Program-made: the position numbers and the translations under genes | Shown: in pieces, positions 36,410 through 46,923 of the stretch | Layout: every line of letters starts with the position of its first letter | How positions within the stretch are numbered: position 1 is the first letter of the stretch | Assembly (NCBI GenBank): GCA_030531905.1 | Contig: JAUNMG010000007.1 | Location: forward strand, 1 to 54,864 | Direction of reading: 5' to 3' | From: a bacterium | Lineage (GTDB): Bacteria; Bacillota_I; Bacilli_A; RF39; UBA660 | Length of the DNA: 54,864 nt | The notes under the pieces: generated by a model | What the model was told of the DNA's origin: nothing | Database searches by the model: none | The model's input: the letters and a program-made list of their open reading frames with translations, nothing else

Positions 36410-37855
36410 ATGGAAACAATGATGAAACCATTTATTTTTGTATATCATGTAGTTAGTAAGATATTAAGTTTTCCTTCCAATCTATTAAAAAAATCAAAAT
36501 TTTCTGTAGAGGAAAAGATAGAAACAGGAATTTTAGCAAAAGAAAAACAGAATAATATAATAGAAAGTAATAATATTACTAGTGATAGTCAAAACCAAGT
36601 GGATAATAATTTTTCAGGTATTGGTAAAAAAAAGAGAACGATTAAACCGCTGATTTCTTATAAATATGTGATTATAAATTCAAATAATAAAAAGATAAAA
36701 GGAACATTTGATGCTGAAAGTGAAAGTGATGTTAGAGCGTTTTTGAGTAATGAAGGATATCAAATAGTAAGTGTTGATGTTTGTAAGCCATATGACATTG
36801 AAATAGGCGGAAATGGCAAAATAAAATCTTCTTCTCTAGCATTTGCACTTACTCAGTTATCTACCTATATTAAAGCAGGTATCACTTTGGTTGATTCTAT
36901 GAGAATTTTAGCAAAACAAACGACAAGACGAAATGAAAAAAAAGCTTATGAAAGAATTATTTATGATTTATTAAAGGGAGAGGATTTTTCTACAGCTTTG
37001 GAAAAACAAGATAAGAAATTTCCTAAATTATTAGTTAATATGGTAAGAACTGCTGAAATGACTGGGGATTTACCAACTATATTGGATGATATGGCAGATT
37101 ATTATAAATCAATAGATCAAACAAAAAGACAGATGATAAGTGCTTTAACTTATCCAGCAGTAGTTTTATGTTTAGCAATAGGTGTATTGATATTTATGCT
37201 TATGTATTTAGTACCTCAATTCGTTGAACTTTTTGAAAGTCAAGATGCAACACTTCCAGCTATTACTTTATTTATAATTTCAGCTAGTAACTTCTTAAAG
37301 GCAAACTATATATGGTTATTTGTATCGATTATAGTTGTTATAGTTTTACTTTTCTATTTATATAAAAATGTTGTTAGCTTTAGAACAGCAATTCAAACAA
37401 TTCTAATGAAATTACCAGTAGTCGGAAATATTATTATATATAATGAAGTTGCAACTTTTACAAAGACTTTTGCTTCACTATTAAATCATGGTGTATTTAT
37501 AACAGATAGTATGGAAATACTTTCAAAAATTACAAACAATGAGATTTATAAAAGGATAATTAATAAGACAATTAGTAATTTAGGAAAAGGTGAGTCAATA
37601 TCTGTCTCTTTTAAAGGAGAATGGGCTTTTCCTGTAATAGCATATGAAATGCTTGTTACAGGAGAAAATACAGGACAACTTGGTTTGATGATGGAAAAAG
37701 TTGCTGATCACTTTCAAAATTTACACAAAAATTTAGTTACACAATTAAAAAGTCTAATAGAACCAATAATGATAATTATACTTGCGATTATAGTTGGAAT
37801 AATTTTAATATCAATTATTTATCCGATGTTTGATATTTATGGAAAAATTCAGTAG
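36410..37855 (+). CDS. pilC: Type IV pilus / type II secretion inner-membrane platform protein PilC (GspF family)
   Basis: 481 residues. A variable Lys/Asn linker (1-75) precedes a small domain (KGTFDAESESDVRAFLSNEG) and two T2SSF domains: FALTQLSTYIKAGITLVDSM ... MVRTAEMTGDLPTILDDMA with helices after it, and YNEVATFTKTFASLLNHGVF ... YEMLVTGENTGQLGLMMEKV with helices after it. This is the PilC/ComGB-type platform that works with an assembly ATPase. ATG follows TAGGGAGG. The prepilin peptidase gene follows within 9 bp, but the ATPases (PilB/PilT, ComGA) are not in the window. Confidence 0.9.
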   Translation: METMMKPFIFVYHVVSKILSFPSNLLKKSKFSVEEKIETGILAKEKQNNIIESNNITSDSQNQVDNNFSGIGKKKRTIKPLISYKYVIINSNNKKIKGTFDAESESDVRAFLSNEGYQIVSVDVCKPYDIEIGGNGKIKSSSLAFALTQLSTYIKAGITLVDSMRILAKQTTRRNEKKAYERIIYDLLKGEDFSTALEKQDKKFPKLLVNMVRTAEMTGDLPTILDDMADYYKSIDQTKRQMISALTYPAVVLCLAIGVLIFMLMYLVPQFVELFESQDATLPAITLFIISASNFLKANYIWLFVSIIVVIVLLFYLYKNVVSFRTAIQTILMKLPVVGNIIIYNEVATFTKTFASLLNHGVFITDSMEILSKITNNEIYKRIINKTISNLGKGESISVSFKGEWAFPVIAYEMLVTGENTGQLGLMMEKVADHFQNLHKNLVTQLKSLIEPIMIIILAIIVGIILISIIYPMFDIYGKIQ

Positions 37856-37864
37856 GTGAGGTTA

Positions 37865-38629
37865 ATGGAGTTAACATATATTTTGTTGTTTTTTATATTA
37901 GGTACGTATATGGGATCGTTTTATACTGTAGTTGGTTTAAGATTACCTAAGAAAGAAGATTTTATATTTTCAAGATCAAGATGTGATCAGTGTAAACATC
38001 AATTATCATTAATTGAAATGGTTCCTATACTTTCGTACTTTCTATTAAAAAAGAAATGTAGATATTGTGATAGTAAAATTAGTCCTCTTTCTACTTATAT
38101 AGAATTATTTACAGGTGTTTTATTTGCAGTATCATATTATAGTTTTTCGTTTTCATATGAATTATTAATAGCTTTAGGTATAATTTCTATGTTGATGATT
38201 ATTGTAGTTTCAGATTTAACATATCTTATAATTCCTAATGAAGTATTAGTTTTTTTCTCTATTTATTTCATTATTATTCAATTTTTATCTTTAGGGTTAA
38301 AAAATACTATAATACATATATTAACAGGATTATTCTTATTTATTTTAATGTATTTGATTATGATATTAGGAAATCATGCTTTTAAAAAAGAAAGTATGGG
38401 TGGGGGAGATGTCAAATTAATGTTTCTTTTTGGATTAGTATTAGATCCACTACTTGGGGCATTAACTATATTCTTAGGAAGCTTTTTTGCTTTACCTATA
38501 TCATTATTTCTATACTTTACAAACAAAGAAAAAATAATCCCATTTGGTCCCTTTCTAGTTATGGCTTTAGCTTTTATCTATTTTACTAAAATAGACTCTA
38601 GTATGATAATTAATTGGTTTAAATTTTAA
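37865..38629 (+). CDS. pilD: Prepilin peptidase (PilD / ComC type)
   Basis: 254 residues. The N-terminal loop has two CxxC pairs (CDQCKHQL ... CRYCDSKIS), as in methylating PilD enzymes. Aspartates of the GxGD-type site are in VVSDLTYLIIPNEV and SMGGGDVKLMFLFG. About eight membrane helices. It cleaves after Gly of prepilins such as those at 14213 and 14760 and may methylate the new N-terminus. ATG 37865 is preferred; the GTG at 37856 lies in the GGTGAGG site. Confidence 0.9.
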   Translation: MELTYILLFFILGTYMGSFYTVVGLRLPKKEDFIFSRSRCDQCKHQLSLIEMVPILSYFLLKKKCRYCDSKISPLSTYIELFTGVLFAVSYYSFSFSYELLIALGIISMLMIIVVSDLTYLIIPNEVLVFFSIYFIIIQFLSLGLKNTIIHILTGLFLFILMYLIMILGNHAFKKESMGGGDVKLMFLFGLVLDPLLGALTIFLGSFFALPISLFLYFTNKEKIIPFGPFLVMALAFIYFTKIDSSMIINWFKF

Positions 38630-38652
38630 GAAAGTATTACTTTCTTTTTTTC
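38629..38652 (+). terminator. Intrinsic terminator after pilD
   Basis: AGAAAGT ATT ACTTTCT stem with following T-run. Confidence 0.7.
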
Positions 38653-38687
38653 TTATTTTAGTTTATTATATAGAAAAGGTGAAGTTT

Positions 38688-39992
38688 ATGAAAAAAAATT
38701 TAACAATATTACCAGCTGATACTTATACAGTTATTAATAAGACTGTATTAAGTAGTAATGATAGAAAAATTATTACAATGTTATACCAACCAATCATAGG
38801 TTATACTGCATCTAGTCTTTATTTTAGTCTAATAGATGATTTAGATAAATTAGAACTAATTAGTGATGATTTAACACACCATCACTTGATGGCAAATATG
38901 CAACTTAAACTAGATAAAATTGTAGAGGCTCGTGAAAAATTAGAGGCCATTGGACTTTTAAAAACATATTTAAGAAAAGATAGTATTAACCACTATGTAT
39001 ATTTAATTTATTCACCATTATCAGCAAATGAAATATTTAATCATCCTATCCTAAATATAGTTTTATATAATAATCTTGGTAAAATAGAGTACGATAAATT
39101 ATTAAACTATTTTAAAATTCCTAGAATTAACTTAAAAGATTACGAGGACATTACAGTAAACTTTGATGATGTATTTTCACCTATTCCTGGTAAAAGTAAT
39201 ATTGTTAATGAAGATATTATAAAGAAGGATACAAATAGCTTAATTTTAAATGAATGTATTGATTTTGATTTATTAATATCATCTATACCAACAGAAATGA
39301 TAAATAGTAGATGTTTTTCATCTGATATTAAAGAATTAATTAACTCTTTAGCATTTACATATAATATTGATGATCAAACAATGATAAGTTTAGTTAGGGA
39401 TTCAATTAATGAAAAGGGATTAATAGATAAAACAATCTTAAGAAAATCATGTCGTAATTATTATCAATTTGAGGAAGGTGGTAGACTACCAACTTTAGTT
39501 TATAATAAACAACCTGATTATTTAAAGAAACCTGAAGGTGATATGAGTAAATGGGCTAGAATGGTTTATACTTTTGAAAATATCTCTCCATATGATTTTC
39601 TAAAGGCTAAATATAAAGGCGTTGAACCAACATCTAGAGATTTAAAATTAGTAGAGAATTTATTAATTGATCAAAAACTTCAGCCAGGGGTAGTCAATGT
39701 TTTACTAGCCTACGTTTTAAAAATAAACAACCAAAAATTGAATAGAAATTATATTGAAACAATTGTTGGACAGTGGAAAAGACTTAATGTCGAAACCGTA
39801 GAAGATGCAATGAATATAACATTAAAGGAACACAAGAAATTAAAGAAGATTATGTCTAAAGATCAAAAAGTAAAACTAAAAAAGGAAAATAAAGAATCAT
39901 TACCAGCGTGGTTTGATAAAGATATTGATAAAATTAATCCAACAGATGATGAAAAGTTAGAATTAGATAATATATTAAAAGAACTTGTATAA
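38688..39992 (+). CDS. dnaB: Replication initiation and membrane attachment protein DnaB (helicase loader subunit)
   Basis: 434 residues, DnaD/DnaB type. The N-terminal winged helix has VLSSNDRKIITMLYQPIIGY and a long helical linker. The C-terminal DDBH2-like part reads PYDFLKAKYKGVEPTSRDLKL ... LQPGVVNVLLAYVLKINNQK ... YIETIVGQWKRLNVETVEDA, the usual YxxxIxxxW motif of DnaB/DnaD proteins. It acts with DnaD and DnaI to load the replicative helicase. The usual partner dnaI is not downstream. ATG 38688 after AAAGGTGAAG. Confidence 0.88.
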   Translation: MKKNLTILPADTYTVINKTVLSSNDRKIITMLYQPIIGYTASSLYFSLIDDLDKLELISDDLTHHHLMANMQLKLDKIVEAREKLEAIGLLKTYLRKDSINHYVYLIYSPLSANEIFNHPILNIVLYNNLGKIEYDKLLNYFKIPRINLKDYEDITVNFDDVFSPIPGKSNIVNEDIIKKDTNSLILNECIDFDLLISSIPTEMINSRCFSSDIKELINSLAFTYNIDDQTMISLVRDSINEKGLIDKTILRKSCRNYYQFEEGGRLPTLVYNKQPDYLKKPEGDMSKWARMVYTFENISPYDFLKAKYKGVEPTSRDLKLVENLLIDQKLQPGVVNVLLAYVLKINNQKLNRNYIETIVGQWKRLNVETVEDAMNITLKEHKKLKKIMSKDQKVKLKKENKESLPAWFDKDIDKINPTDDEKLELDNILKELV

Positions 39993-40039
39993 TTTCCTTA
40001 TTTATGGTATAATATGCCCAATTAAAGGGGTAGGTTATT

Positions 40040-40531
40040 ATGAATAAAGAAATAAAAGAAAGATTAAAATCCATTATATTTATATTGGTATTCTTAAGTA
40101 TTACTACTTGGTACTGGTATGGTCCAAGAGAAGAATTAGCAAATCTTGCTGCAAACGTTTATAAATACAATAGAGAAGTTTCTATACTATCTAGTGATAA
40201 AATAAAGTTAAATAATAACTATGAATTTAAGATTCAAAATAAAACAAATAAAATTCAAAACTATGAATTAATTTTAAACAATGACTACTTTAAACAAAGA
40301 AAAACTAATTGTAAATTATTGTCAAATAATTATCTAAAATATCAATTAAATAGTGGAAGTTCTAACATTGAAGAAAGAAATTTAAGTACAGATAGTGTAA
40401 TCTATAGAGGTGTGCTTAATCCAAATGAAATAAAGGATTTTTCAATAACAATAAAATTAGATAAAGAGAATCTTAATCAAGATGATTGCTTTTATCCAGT
40501 AATAAAAACTAGTACTTACAATAAAATATAA
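40040..40531 (+). CDS. Membrane-anchored beta-domain protein, remotely camelysin-like
   Basis: 163 residues: one membrane segment (IIFILVFLSITTWYWYG), then a domain with KLNNNYEFKIQNKTNKIQNY, VIYRGVLNPNEIKDFSITIK and a Cys pair (NCKLL, DDCFYP). The order of strands (NYEFKI.N.T...NYEL ... GVLNPNE...F.I.IKLD) parallels the TasA-like protein at 22573 (PYTFKITNFGSFNASYKI ... GTLNPKGTIDYEIRMWID). A very divergent member or a fold relative. ATG follows AAAGGGGTAGG. Alone between dnaB and the HD protein gene. Confidence 0.5.
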   Translation: MNKEIKERLKSIIFILVFLSITTWYWYGPREELANLAANVYKYNREVSILSSDKIKLNNNYEFKIQNKTNKIQNYELILNNDYFKQRKTNCKLLSNNYLKYQLNSGSSNIEERNLSTDSVIYRGVLNPNEIKDFSITIKLDKENLNQDDCFYPVIKTSTYNKI

Positions 40532-40599
40532 ATTCTTGTAATTTATATTTTATTATGATATGATTTACTAGTCTAATAAATAAGCTTAGGTGAAGAAAA

Positions 40600-41100
40600 A
40601 TGTTTAAAGAAATTTATGAAAAAGAATTTATGTATATAATAAAAGATATATTAAATAATGATGAATTTTTGAAAACAAAAGAAAAAGTTCATCATGGTAT
40701 AACTAGATATGATCATTTAATGAGAGTATCGTATTATTCTTTTTTGATATCAAAGTTTATGAAACTAAATTACAAAGAGACAACAAGGGCTGCTCTTTTA
40801 CATGATTTTTTTATAGATGAAACTAAGGATGATAACAAAATACAAGCCTTACAAAGACATCCGATGTATGCTTTGGAAAATGCAAAAAAATACTATGATT
40901 TAACTTCCTTACAAGAAGATATTATTAAAACACACATGTTTCCTGTAACCTTTGAACCTCCTAAATATCTAGAAAGTTGGATAGTTGATTTAGTGGATGA
41001 TTTTGCAGGTGTTTATGAGCAATATAAAAGTAGCTGTAAACAGTTAAAAGCTGCATCTACATTTTTACTAATATTTATCGTTAATTTTATTCAAAAGTAA
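40600..41100 (+). CDS. HD-domain phosphohydrolase
   Basis: 166 residues. GITRYDHLMRVSYYSFLISK gives the first His, AALLHDFFIDE the HD pair, KTHMFP a further His and LVDDFAG the last Asp: a complete HD metal site. Similar small HD proteins (UPF/YedJ type) hydrolyse nucleotides; substrate unknown. ATG after TAGGTGAAG, immediately upstream of tRNA-Arg. Confidence 0.8.
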   Translation: MFKEIYEKEFMYIIKDILNNDEFLKTKEKVHHGITRYDHLMRVSYYSFLISKFMKLNYKETTRAALLHDFFIDETKDDNKIQALQRHPMYALENAKKYYDLTSLQEDIIKTHMFPVTFEPPKYLESWIVDLVDDFAGVYEQYKSSCKQLKAASTFLLIFIVNFIQK

Positions 41101-41128
41101 TTGTTATCAGATAAATTCTGATACTTAT

Positions 41129-41205
41129 GTCTTCGTAGCTCAGTAGGATAGAGCAATCGCCTCCTAAGCGATAGGTCGGCAGTTCGATTCTGCCCGAGGA
41201 CACCA
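41129..41205 (+). tRNA. tRNA-Arg (anticodon CCT)
   Basis: 77 nt including encoded CCA. Acceptor GTCTTCG / CGAGGAC, D-arm TAGCTCAG...GAGCA, anticodon stem ATCGC / GCGAT with loop CTCCTAA (CCT, reads AGG), T-arm GGCAG TTCGATT CTGCC. It borders the integrative element on its left. Confidence 0.95.
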
Positions 41206-41245
41206 ATGGCGAATCTGTTCGAACTATTCGAACTTTAAATATATG

Positions 41246-41272
41246 AATCAATCAGAAATGATTGATTTTTTC
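41246..41272 (+). terminator. Intrinsic terminator after tRNA-Arg
   Basis: AATCAATCA GAAA TGATTGATT followed by TTTT. Confidence 0.85.
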
Positions 41273-41305
41273 GTTTTTTGAAAAAATCATAGAAAGGATT
41301 TGTCT

Positions 41306-41578
41306 ATGATAAATATTATTAAAGAAGAAATTGAAATTGAAGAATCTTTAGAATCGAGGTTAAGAGTAATATGTGATTTTTGTAATACTACTCCAACAAT
41401 AATAAATGGAAGTATTAGAAGAATTGATAAAACTAATTTAACTTATATTGAGCCACATAGAATATATATTAAAAACAATTTATATCTAGCATTTAATTAT
41501 TCTAGTGAAATATATGTTAATAATTTAGGTAAAAAAATTAAATTATCAGAACTTGAAGATTATATAAAACAAGCATAG
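41306..41578 (+). CDS. Hypothetical protein at the left end of the element
   Basis: 90 residues from ATG 41306, 8 bases after AAAGGA; the TTG at 41300 is not needed. NIIKEEIEIEESLESRLRVI, then ICDFCNTTPT (CxxC) and a beta-rich part (YIEPHRIYIKNNLYLAFNYS). No family recognised. May belong to the element (for example a small regulator), as it is between the tRNA and the recombinase leader. Confidence 0.55.
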   Translation: MINIIKEEIEIEESLESRLRVICDFCNTTPTIINGSIRRIDKTNLTYIEPHRIYIKNNLYLAFNYSSEIYVNNLGKKIKLSELEDYIKQA

Positions 41579-41581
41579 GTC

Positions 41582-41610
41582 TTGACTTTTGAAATAAAAA
41601 CTATTATTAT
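41582..41610 (+). promoter_or_regulatory. Promoter of the recombinase leader
   Basis: TTGACT (41582-41587), 17-bp spacer, TATTAT (41605-41610). Confidence 0.7.
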
Positions 41611-41667
41611 AAATAACCAATAAATGACAAGCAGTATCCGTCTTTTATTAGAAAGCGAGGTACATCT

Positions 41668-41714
41668 ATGGTCAAATACACAATTCATTTAAATAAAATT
41701 TATAATAGAAATAT

Positions 41715-41742
<28 letters not shown>
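41668..41742 (+). CDS. 24-residue leader peptide
   Basis: MVKYTIHLNKIYNRNIRGVK then SITC, with a ribosome binding site AAGCGAGG at the right distance. Its codons run through the 5' arm of the following hairpin and its stop (41740) is in the loop, the geometry of translational attenuation. Confidence 0.6.
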
Positions 41743-43810
<2,068 letters not shown>

Positions 43811-43855
43811 TTGGATAGACCTAAAATGAACTATAAAAGAGAGGTAGTAAATTGT

Positions 43856-44062
43856 ATGAAAAAAGAATTTTATAATATTAAATATGGTAAATGTAATTTA
43901 TTAGATAAGGAGAATAAATTGTATTTAGTATATGCTGAAAAATGTGATTTACATTATATAGTTTGTACTTATATTGATGATATGGGTACTATGATGGGAC
44001 AAGAGTTTTTTGAAACTTTAAAAGAAGCAAAAGAATATTTTGATGAAAATAAAGAAGTGTGA
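43856..44062 (+). CDS. Small hypothetical protein upstream of the relaxase
   Basis: 68 residues from ATG 43856 (GAGAGG upstream); a TTG at 43811 would overlap the oriT-like region. KKEFYNIKYGKCNLLDKENK, YLVYAEKCDLHYIVCTYIDD: a small beta-rich protein with three Cys. No family recognised. It is adjacent to the relaxase start, so an accessory to mobilization is possible. Confidence 0.5.
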   Translation: MKKEFYNIKYGKCNLLDKENKLYLVYAEKCDLHYIVCTYIDDMGTMMGQEFFETLKEAKEYFDENKEV

Positions 44063-44067
44063 TTTTT

Positions 44068-45444
44068 ATGGAACTTGTATATTCACTACATCTTGGTAGT
44101 GATAAAAATAAAAAGAATTCAGTAAGAGCAAGTGCTAAAAATAATGTAAGTGGAACTACTTCTAAAAGTAATAATGCTATACAAAATGCTAAACAATTAT
44201 CAAGAGTTGATAAACATAATTATAGAAAATATGATAATAATCAAGAGGATATTTGTATCGTAAGAGGAACTAATTCACTCTATGAAGATGTTAAACAATT
44301 ATATTTAGATTTATTTGAAGAATCTAAAATTAAGTATAATGAAAAACAAAGAGAAACAAGAAAGATAAATGATTATTTCTCTCATATATCAGATAATGCT
44401 AAAAATGATTTAGCTTGTGAACTAATTATTGAACTTGGAAATAAAAAATATTGGGATACAAAAGATATGGATTTTAAAAAGAAAATGACTAATGTATATA
44501 AAAAACAAGTTGAAGATTTAGAAATGCTAGTTCCTAATTTTAAAATAGCAAGTGCAATTATTCATTATGATGAAACAAGTCCACATATGCATATTGTAGG
44601 TGTTCCTATTAAAGAAAAAAATAAATATGGTATGGAATTACAAGTTGGTAAATCTGATGTATTTACAAAGGATTCTTTAAAAGTGTTACAAGATAAAATG
44701 AGAACGCTTTGTATTGAAGAATTTAATAAAGAATATGGATTAGATAATATTCTTAAGAAGAAACGTAAAGGAAGAAATAATGACTTTCTTGTTAGTGAAA
44801 TGGATAACTATAGTGAAATGCAAGAAGCAATAGAAAAACACCAAATGAATTTAGAAAAAGCAAATGAAAGTTCAAAAGATTTAGATAAAAATACAAATGA
44901 AATAAAAGATATTGTTAATGATTTAAAGAATGTTCCTTTAACCAAAAATAGTTACATATTAAAACAAGAAGATAAGGATAAATTAGTAGAATATTTAGAT
45001 AAAGTTGATAAAACAAATAATGACTATAAAACTATTCAAGATTTATCAGTATCATTAAAAGATATATCTACTGAACTATCAGAAAGCAAAGAAACAATAA
45101 AAATATTAAAACAATCAAATGATGCTTTAGAATTAAGAAATATCAATTTAAAAACTGAAAATTCTAAATTAAAAGAAAAGAATAAAACTCTACAAAAAGA
45201 ACTAGATAACATTAAAGAATTATTTGAAAAGATTAAAAATAAAATTAACAATCTATATCACTTCTTTGTAGATAAAATGTGGGGTAATAAAGAAAAACGT
45301 GATAAATATTATCCAGTTGCTTATGAATTATATGGTAAGAATATTTTAGATGAAGAACAAATAAGAGGTATATTAGGAACTAAACAAAGGTCAGCAGAAA
45401 TAGATAGAGAGTCAAAATCAAGAGATGATGATTTTGAATTATAA
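44068..45444 (+). CDS. MobV-family relaxase (Pre/Mob, TnpZ-like)
   Basis: 458 residues. N-terminal relaxase domain (PF01076): RVDKHNYRKYDN corresponds to the HNxR motif, and IIHYDETSPHMHIVGVPI is the metal-binding HxDExxPHxH motif. From about residue 260 a long coiled coil follows (KETIKILKQSNDALELRNIN ... ELDNIKELFEKIKNK) with a basic end. It nicks oriT and carries the strand during transfer promoted by a helper element. No T4SS genes are present, so the element is mobilizable, not self-transmissible. ATG 44068; the GTG at 44059 overlaps the previous stop. Confidence 0.9.
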   Translation: MELVYSLHLGSDKNKKNSVRASAKNNVSGTTSKSNNAIQNAKQLSRVDKHNYRKYDNNQEDICIVRGTNSLYEDVKQLYLDLFEESKIKYNEKQRETRKINDYFSHISDNAKNDLACELIIELGNKKYWDTKDMDFKKKMTNVYKKQVEDLEMLVPNFKIASAIIHYDETSPHMHIVGVPIKEKNKYGMELQVGKSDVFTKDSLKVLQDKMRTLCIEEFNKEYGLDNILKKKRKGRNNDFLVSEMDNYSEMQEAIEKHQMNLEKANESSKDLDKNTNEIKDIVNDLKNVPLTKNSYILKQEDKDKLVEYLDKVDKTNNDYKTIQDLSVSLKDISTELSESKETIKILKQSNDALELRNINLKTENSKLKEKNKTLQKELDNIKELFEKIKNKINNLYHFFVDKMWGNKEKRDKYYPVAYELYGKNILDEEQIRGILGTKQRSAEIDRESKSRDDDFEL

Positions 45445-45530
45445 TGCTGAAAATATATAAATATATGATATAATTAAAATAGATTTTGTATAATCATTAT
45501 GATTATACTTTTTTATTGGAGGAAAGATTA

Positions 45531-46076
45531 ATGAAAAAACAAAAAAATATAGATGATGCTTACAAAAAACTAGAAATGATAAATCAATGGATTAATAATT
45601 CAGATAGTAAATCATCAATTGTTTTAGGTTTAGTAGGAATTATTTTTACAATTGTTTTTACTAACACAAATTTTATAAATAATATAGAAAGAATTATTAG
45701 TGAAATTAGTAAGCATATAATTTTTAGCGATGTTTTATATATTATATTTTTTATCATTTCTATTGTATGTTGTTTATATGGGATTTGGTCTTTAATAAAA
45801 GTATTAGTCCCTACAATTAAATCAAAAAATGTGAAAATAAAATCATATTTATTTTTTGGAAGTATAGCAAAGTATTCTAATTATAAAGAATATAAAGAAG
45901 AATTTTTAAAAGCAAATGGTGATGATATTATTGATGATTTATTAAATCAAATATATCAAAATTCAATTATTTGTAATAAAAAATATATTAATTTTACAAA
46001 TGGATTAAAATACTTTTTATTAGGTTTTGTTAGTTCGTTAATAATATTTGAATTAGGTGTATTAATTTATTTATAG
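45531..46076 (+). CDS. pycTM: Pycsar membrane effector (PycTM)
   Basis: 181 residues from ATG 45531, which follows TGGAGGAAAG. The N-terminal helix KLEMINQWINNSDSKSSIVL is the ligand-binding signature of the Pycsar effector TM family (cf. Wx.xAD.KA..LL), followed by helices LGLVGIIFTIVFTN and VLYIIFFIISIVCCLYGIW, a cytoplasmic stretch, and a last helix FLLGFVSSLIIFELGVLIYL. On binding of cCMP/cUMP such proteins damage the membrane and abort phage infection. The cyclase gene is 10 bp downstream. A promoter with TATAAT at 45469-45474 precedes it. Confidence 0.82.
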   Translation: MKKQKNIDDAYKKLEMINQWINNSDSKSSIVLGLVGIIFTIVFTNTNFINNIERIISEISKHIIFSDVLYIIFFIISIVCCLYGIWSLIKVLVPTIKSKNVKIKSYLFFGSIAKYSNYKEYKEEFLKANGDDIIDDLLNQIYQNSIICNKKYINFTNGLKYFLLGFVSSLIIFELGVLIYL

Positions 46077-46086
46077 GAGGTTATAA

Positions 46087-46821
46087 ATGTATTACAATTA
46101 CAAAGAAGGTAAAAAGAAAATTGAAGAAATTTTAAATAATAATACAGAAATTCAAAACAAAGAAGTACCAAAAGATGATAGTAATTTTACCTACGATAAT
46201 GGTATTAAAAGTTGGATTGGATCTATTTTTGTTGATATAGTTGGTTCTAAAAAATTAATTGAAGGAGAAAAAGATATAGTTGTAGCAAAAGTGTTAAGGA
46301 GTTTTACATCTGAAATAATATCAATAATGAATAGTAGTGATAACGTAAGACAAATTGGTGTACGTGGAGATTGTGTATATGGAGTATTTTCAACACCATA
46401 TCAACCTGACATATATGAATTGTTAACTATTGCTACATACATTAATTGTTTAATAAAAATGTTAAATAAATTATTAACTAAAAAGAATCTTCCAAATATT
46501 AACGTTGGAATTGGAATTGGCGTCGGCGAGGATTTAATAGTTAAGGCAGGAAAAAAAGGGACTGGAATAAATGATAGAATTTGGATCGGAAAAGCAGTTA
46601 TTGATGCTTGTGTTTTAGCTGATAAGGCAGGTAGAAATGGAAATGCTATTATAGGTGTAAGTAGTCTTGCTTATGAAAATTTTATAGAAAAATTAACTGA
46701 AGAAAATTCTGAAGCACCAAAATGGTTTACTCAAAAATTTGATTTTGATTTAAACAAGTATTCATATTATGGCAATATTATAGATAATAGTTTTAACAAA
46801 TGGATTGACGAAAATTTTTAG
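46087..46821 (+). CDS. pycC: Pycsar pyrimidine nucleotide cyclase (PycC)
   Basis: 244 residues, class III cyclase fold. SIFVDIVGSKKLIEGEKDIV carries the first metal-binding Asp, VRQIGVRGDCVYGVFSTPYQ the second Asp, then VGIGIGVGEDLIVKAGKKGT and WIGKAVIDACVLADKAGRNG. The R-G-D pattern and G-x-G-DL-x-V-K-A-G-x-x-G fit PycC uridylate/cytidylate cyclases, not adenylate cyclases. Known: makes cCMP or cUMP on phage infection to switch on the partner. Start ATG 46087 after AGGAGG. The nucleotide preference (C or U) cannot be read from sequence by eye. Confidence 0.83.
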   Translation: MYYNYKEGKKKIEEILNNNTEIQNKEVPKDDSNFTYDNGIKSWIGSIFVDIVGSKKLIEGEKDIVVAKVLRSFTSEIISIMNSSDNVRQIGVRGDCVYGVFSTPYQPDIYELLTIATYINCLIKMLNKLLTKKNLPNINVGIGIGVGEDLIVKAGKKGTGINDRIWIGKAVIDACVLADKAGRNGNAIIGVSSLAYENFIEKLTEENSEAPKWFTQKFDFDLNKYSYYGNIIDNSFNKWIDENF

Positions 46822-46923
46822 TAGAATATTATAGTTATTGATAAATTATTAATATTTTAATAAAATTAGTAATAAATTAAAAAATGCTGTATAATAGATA
46901 GAAAGTTAAGGGAGGTTTTGAAC

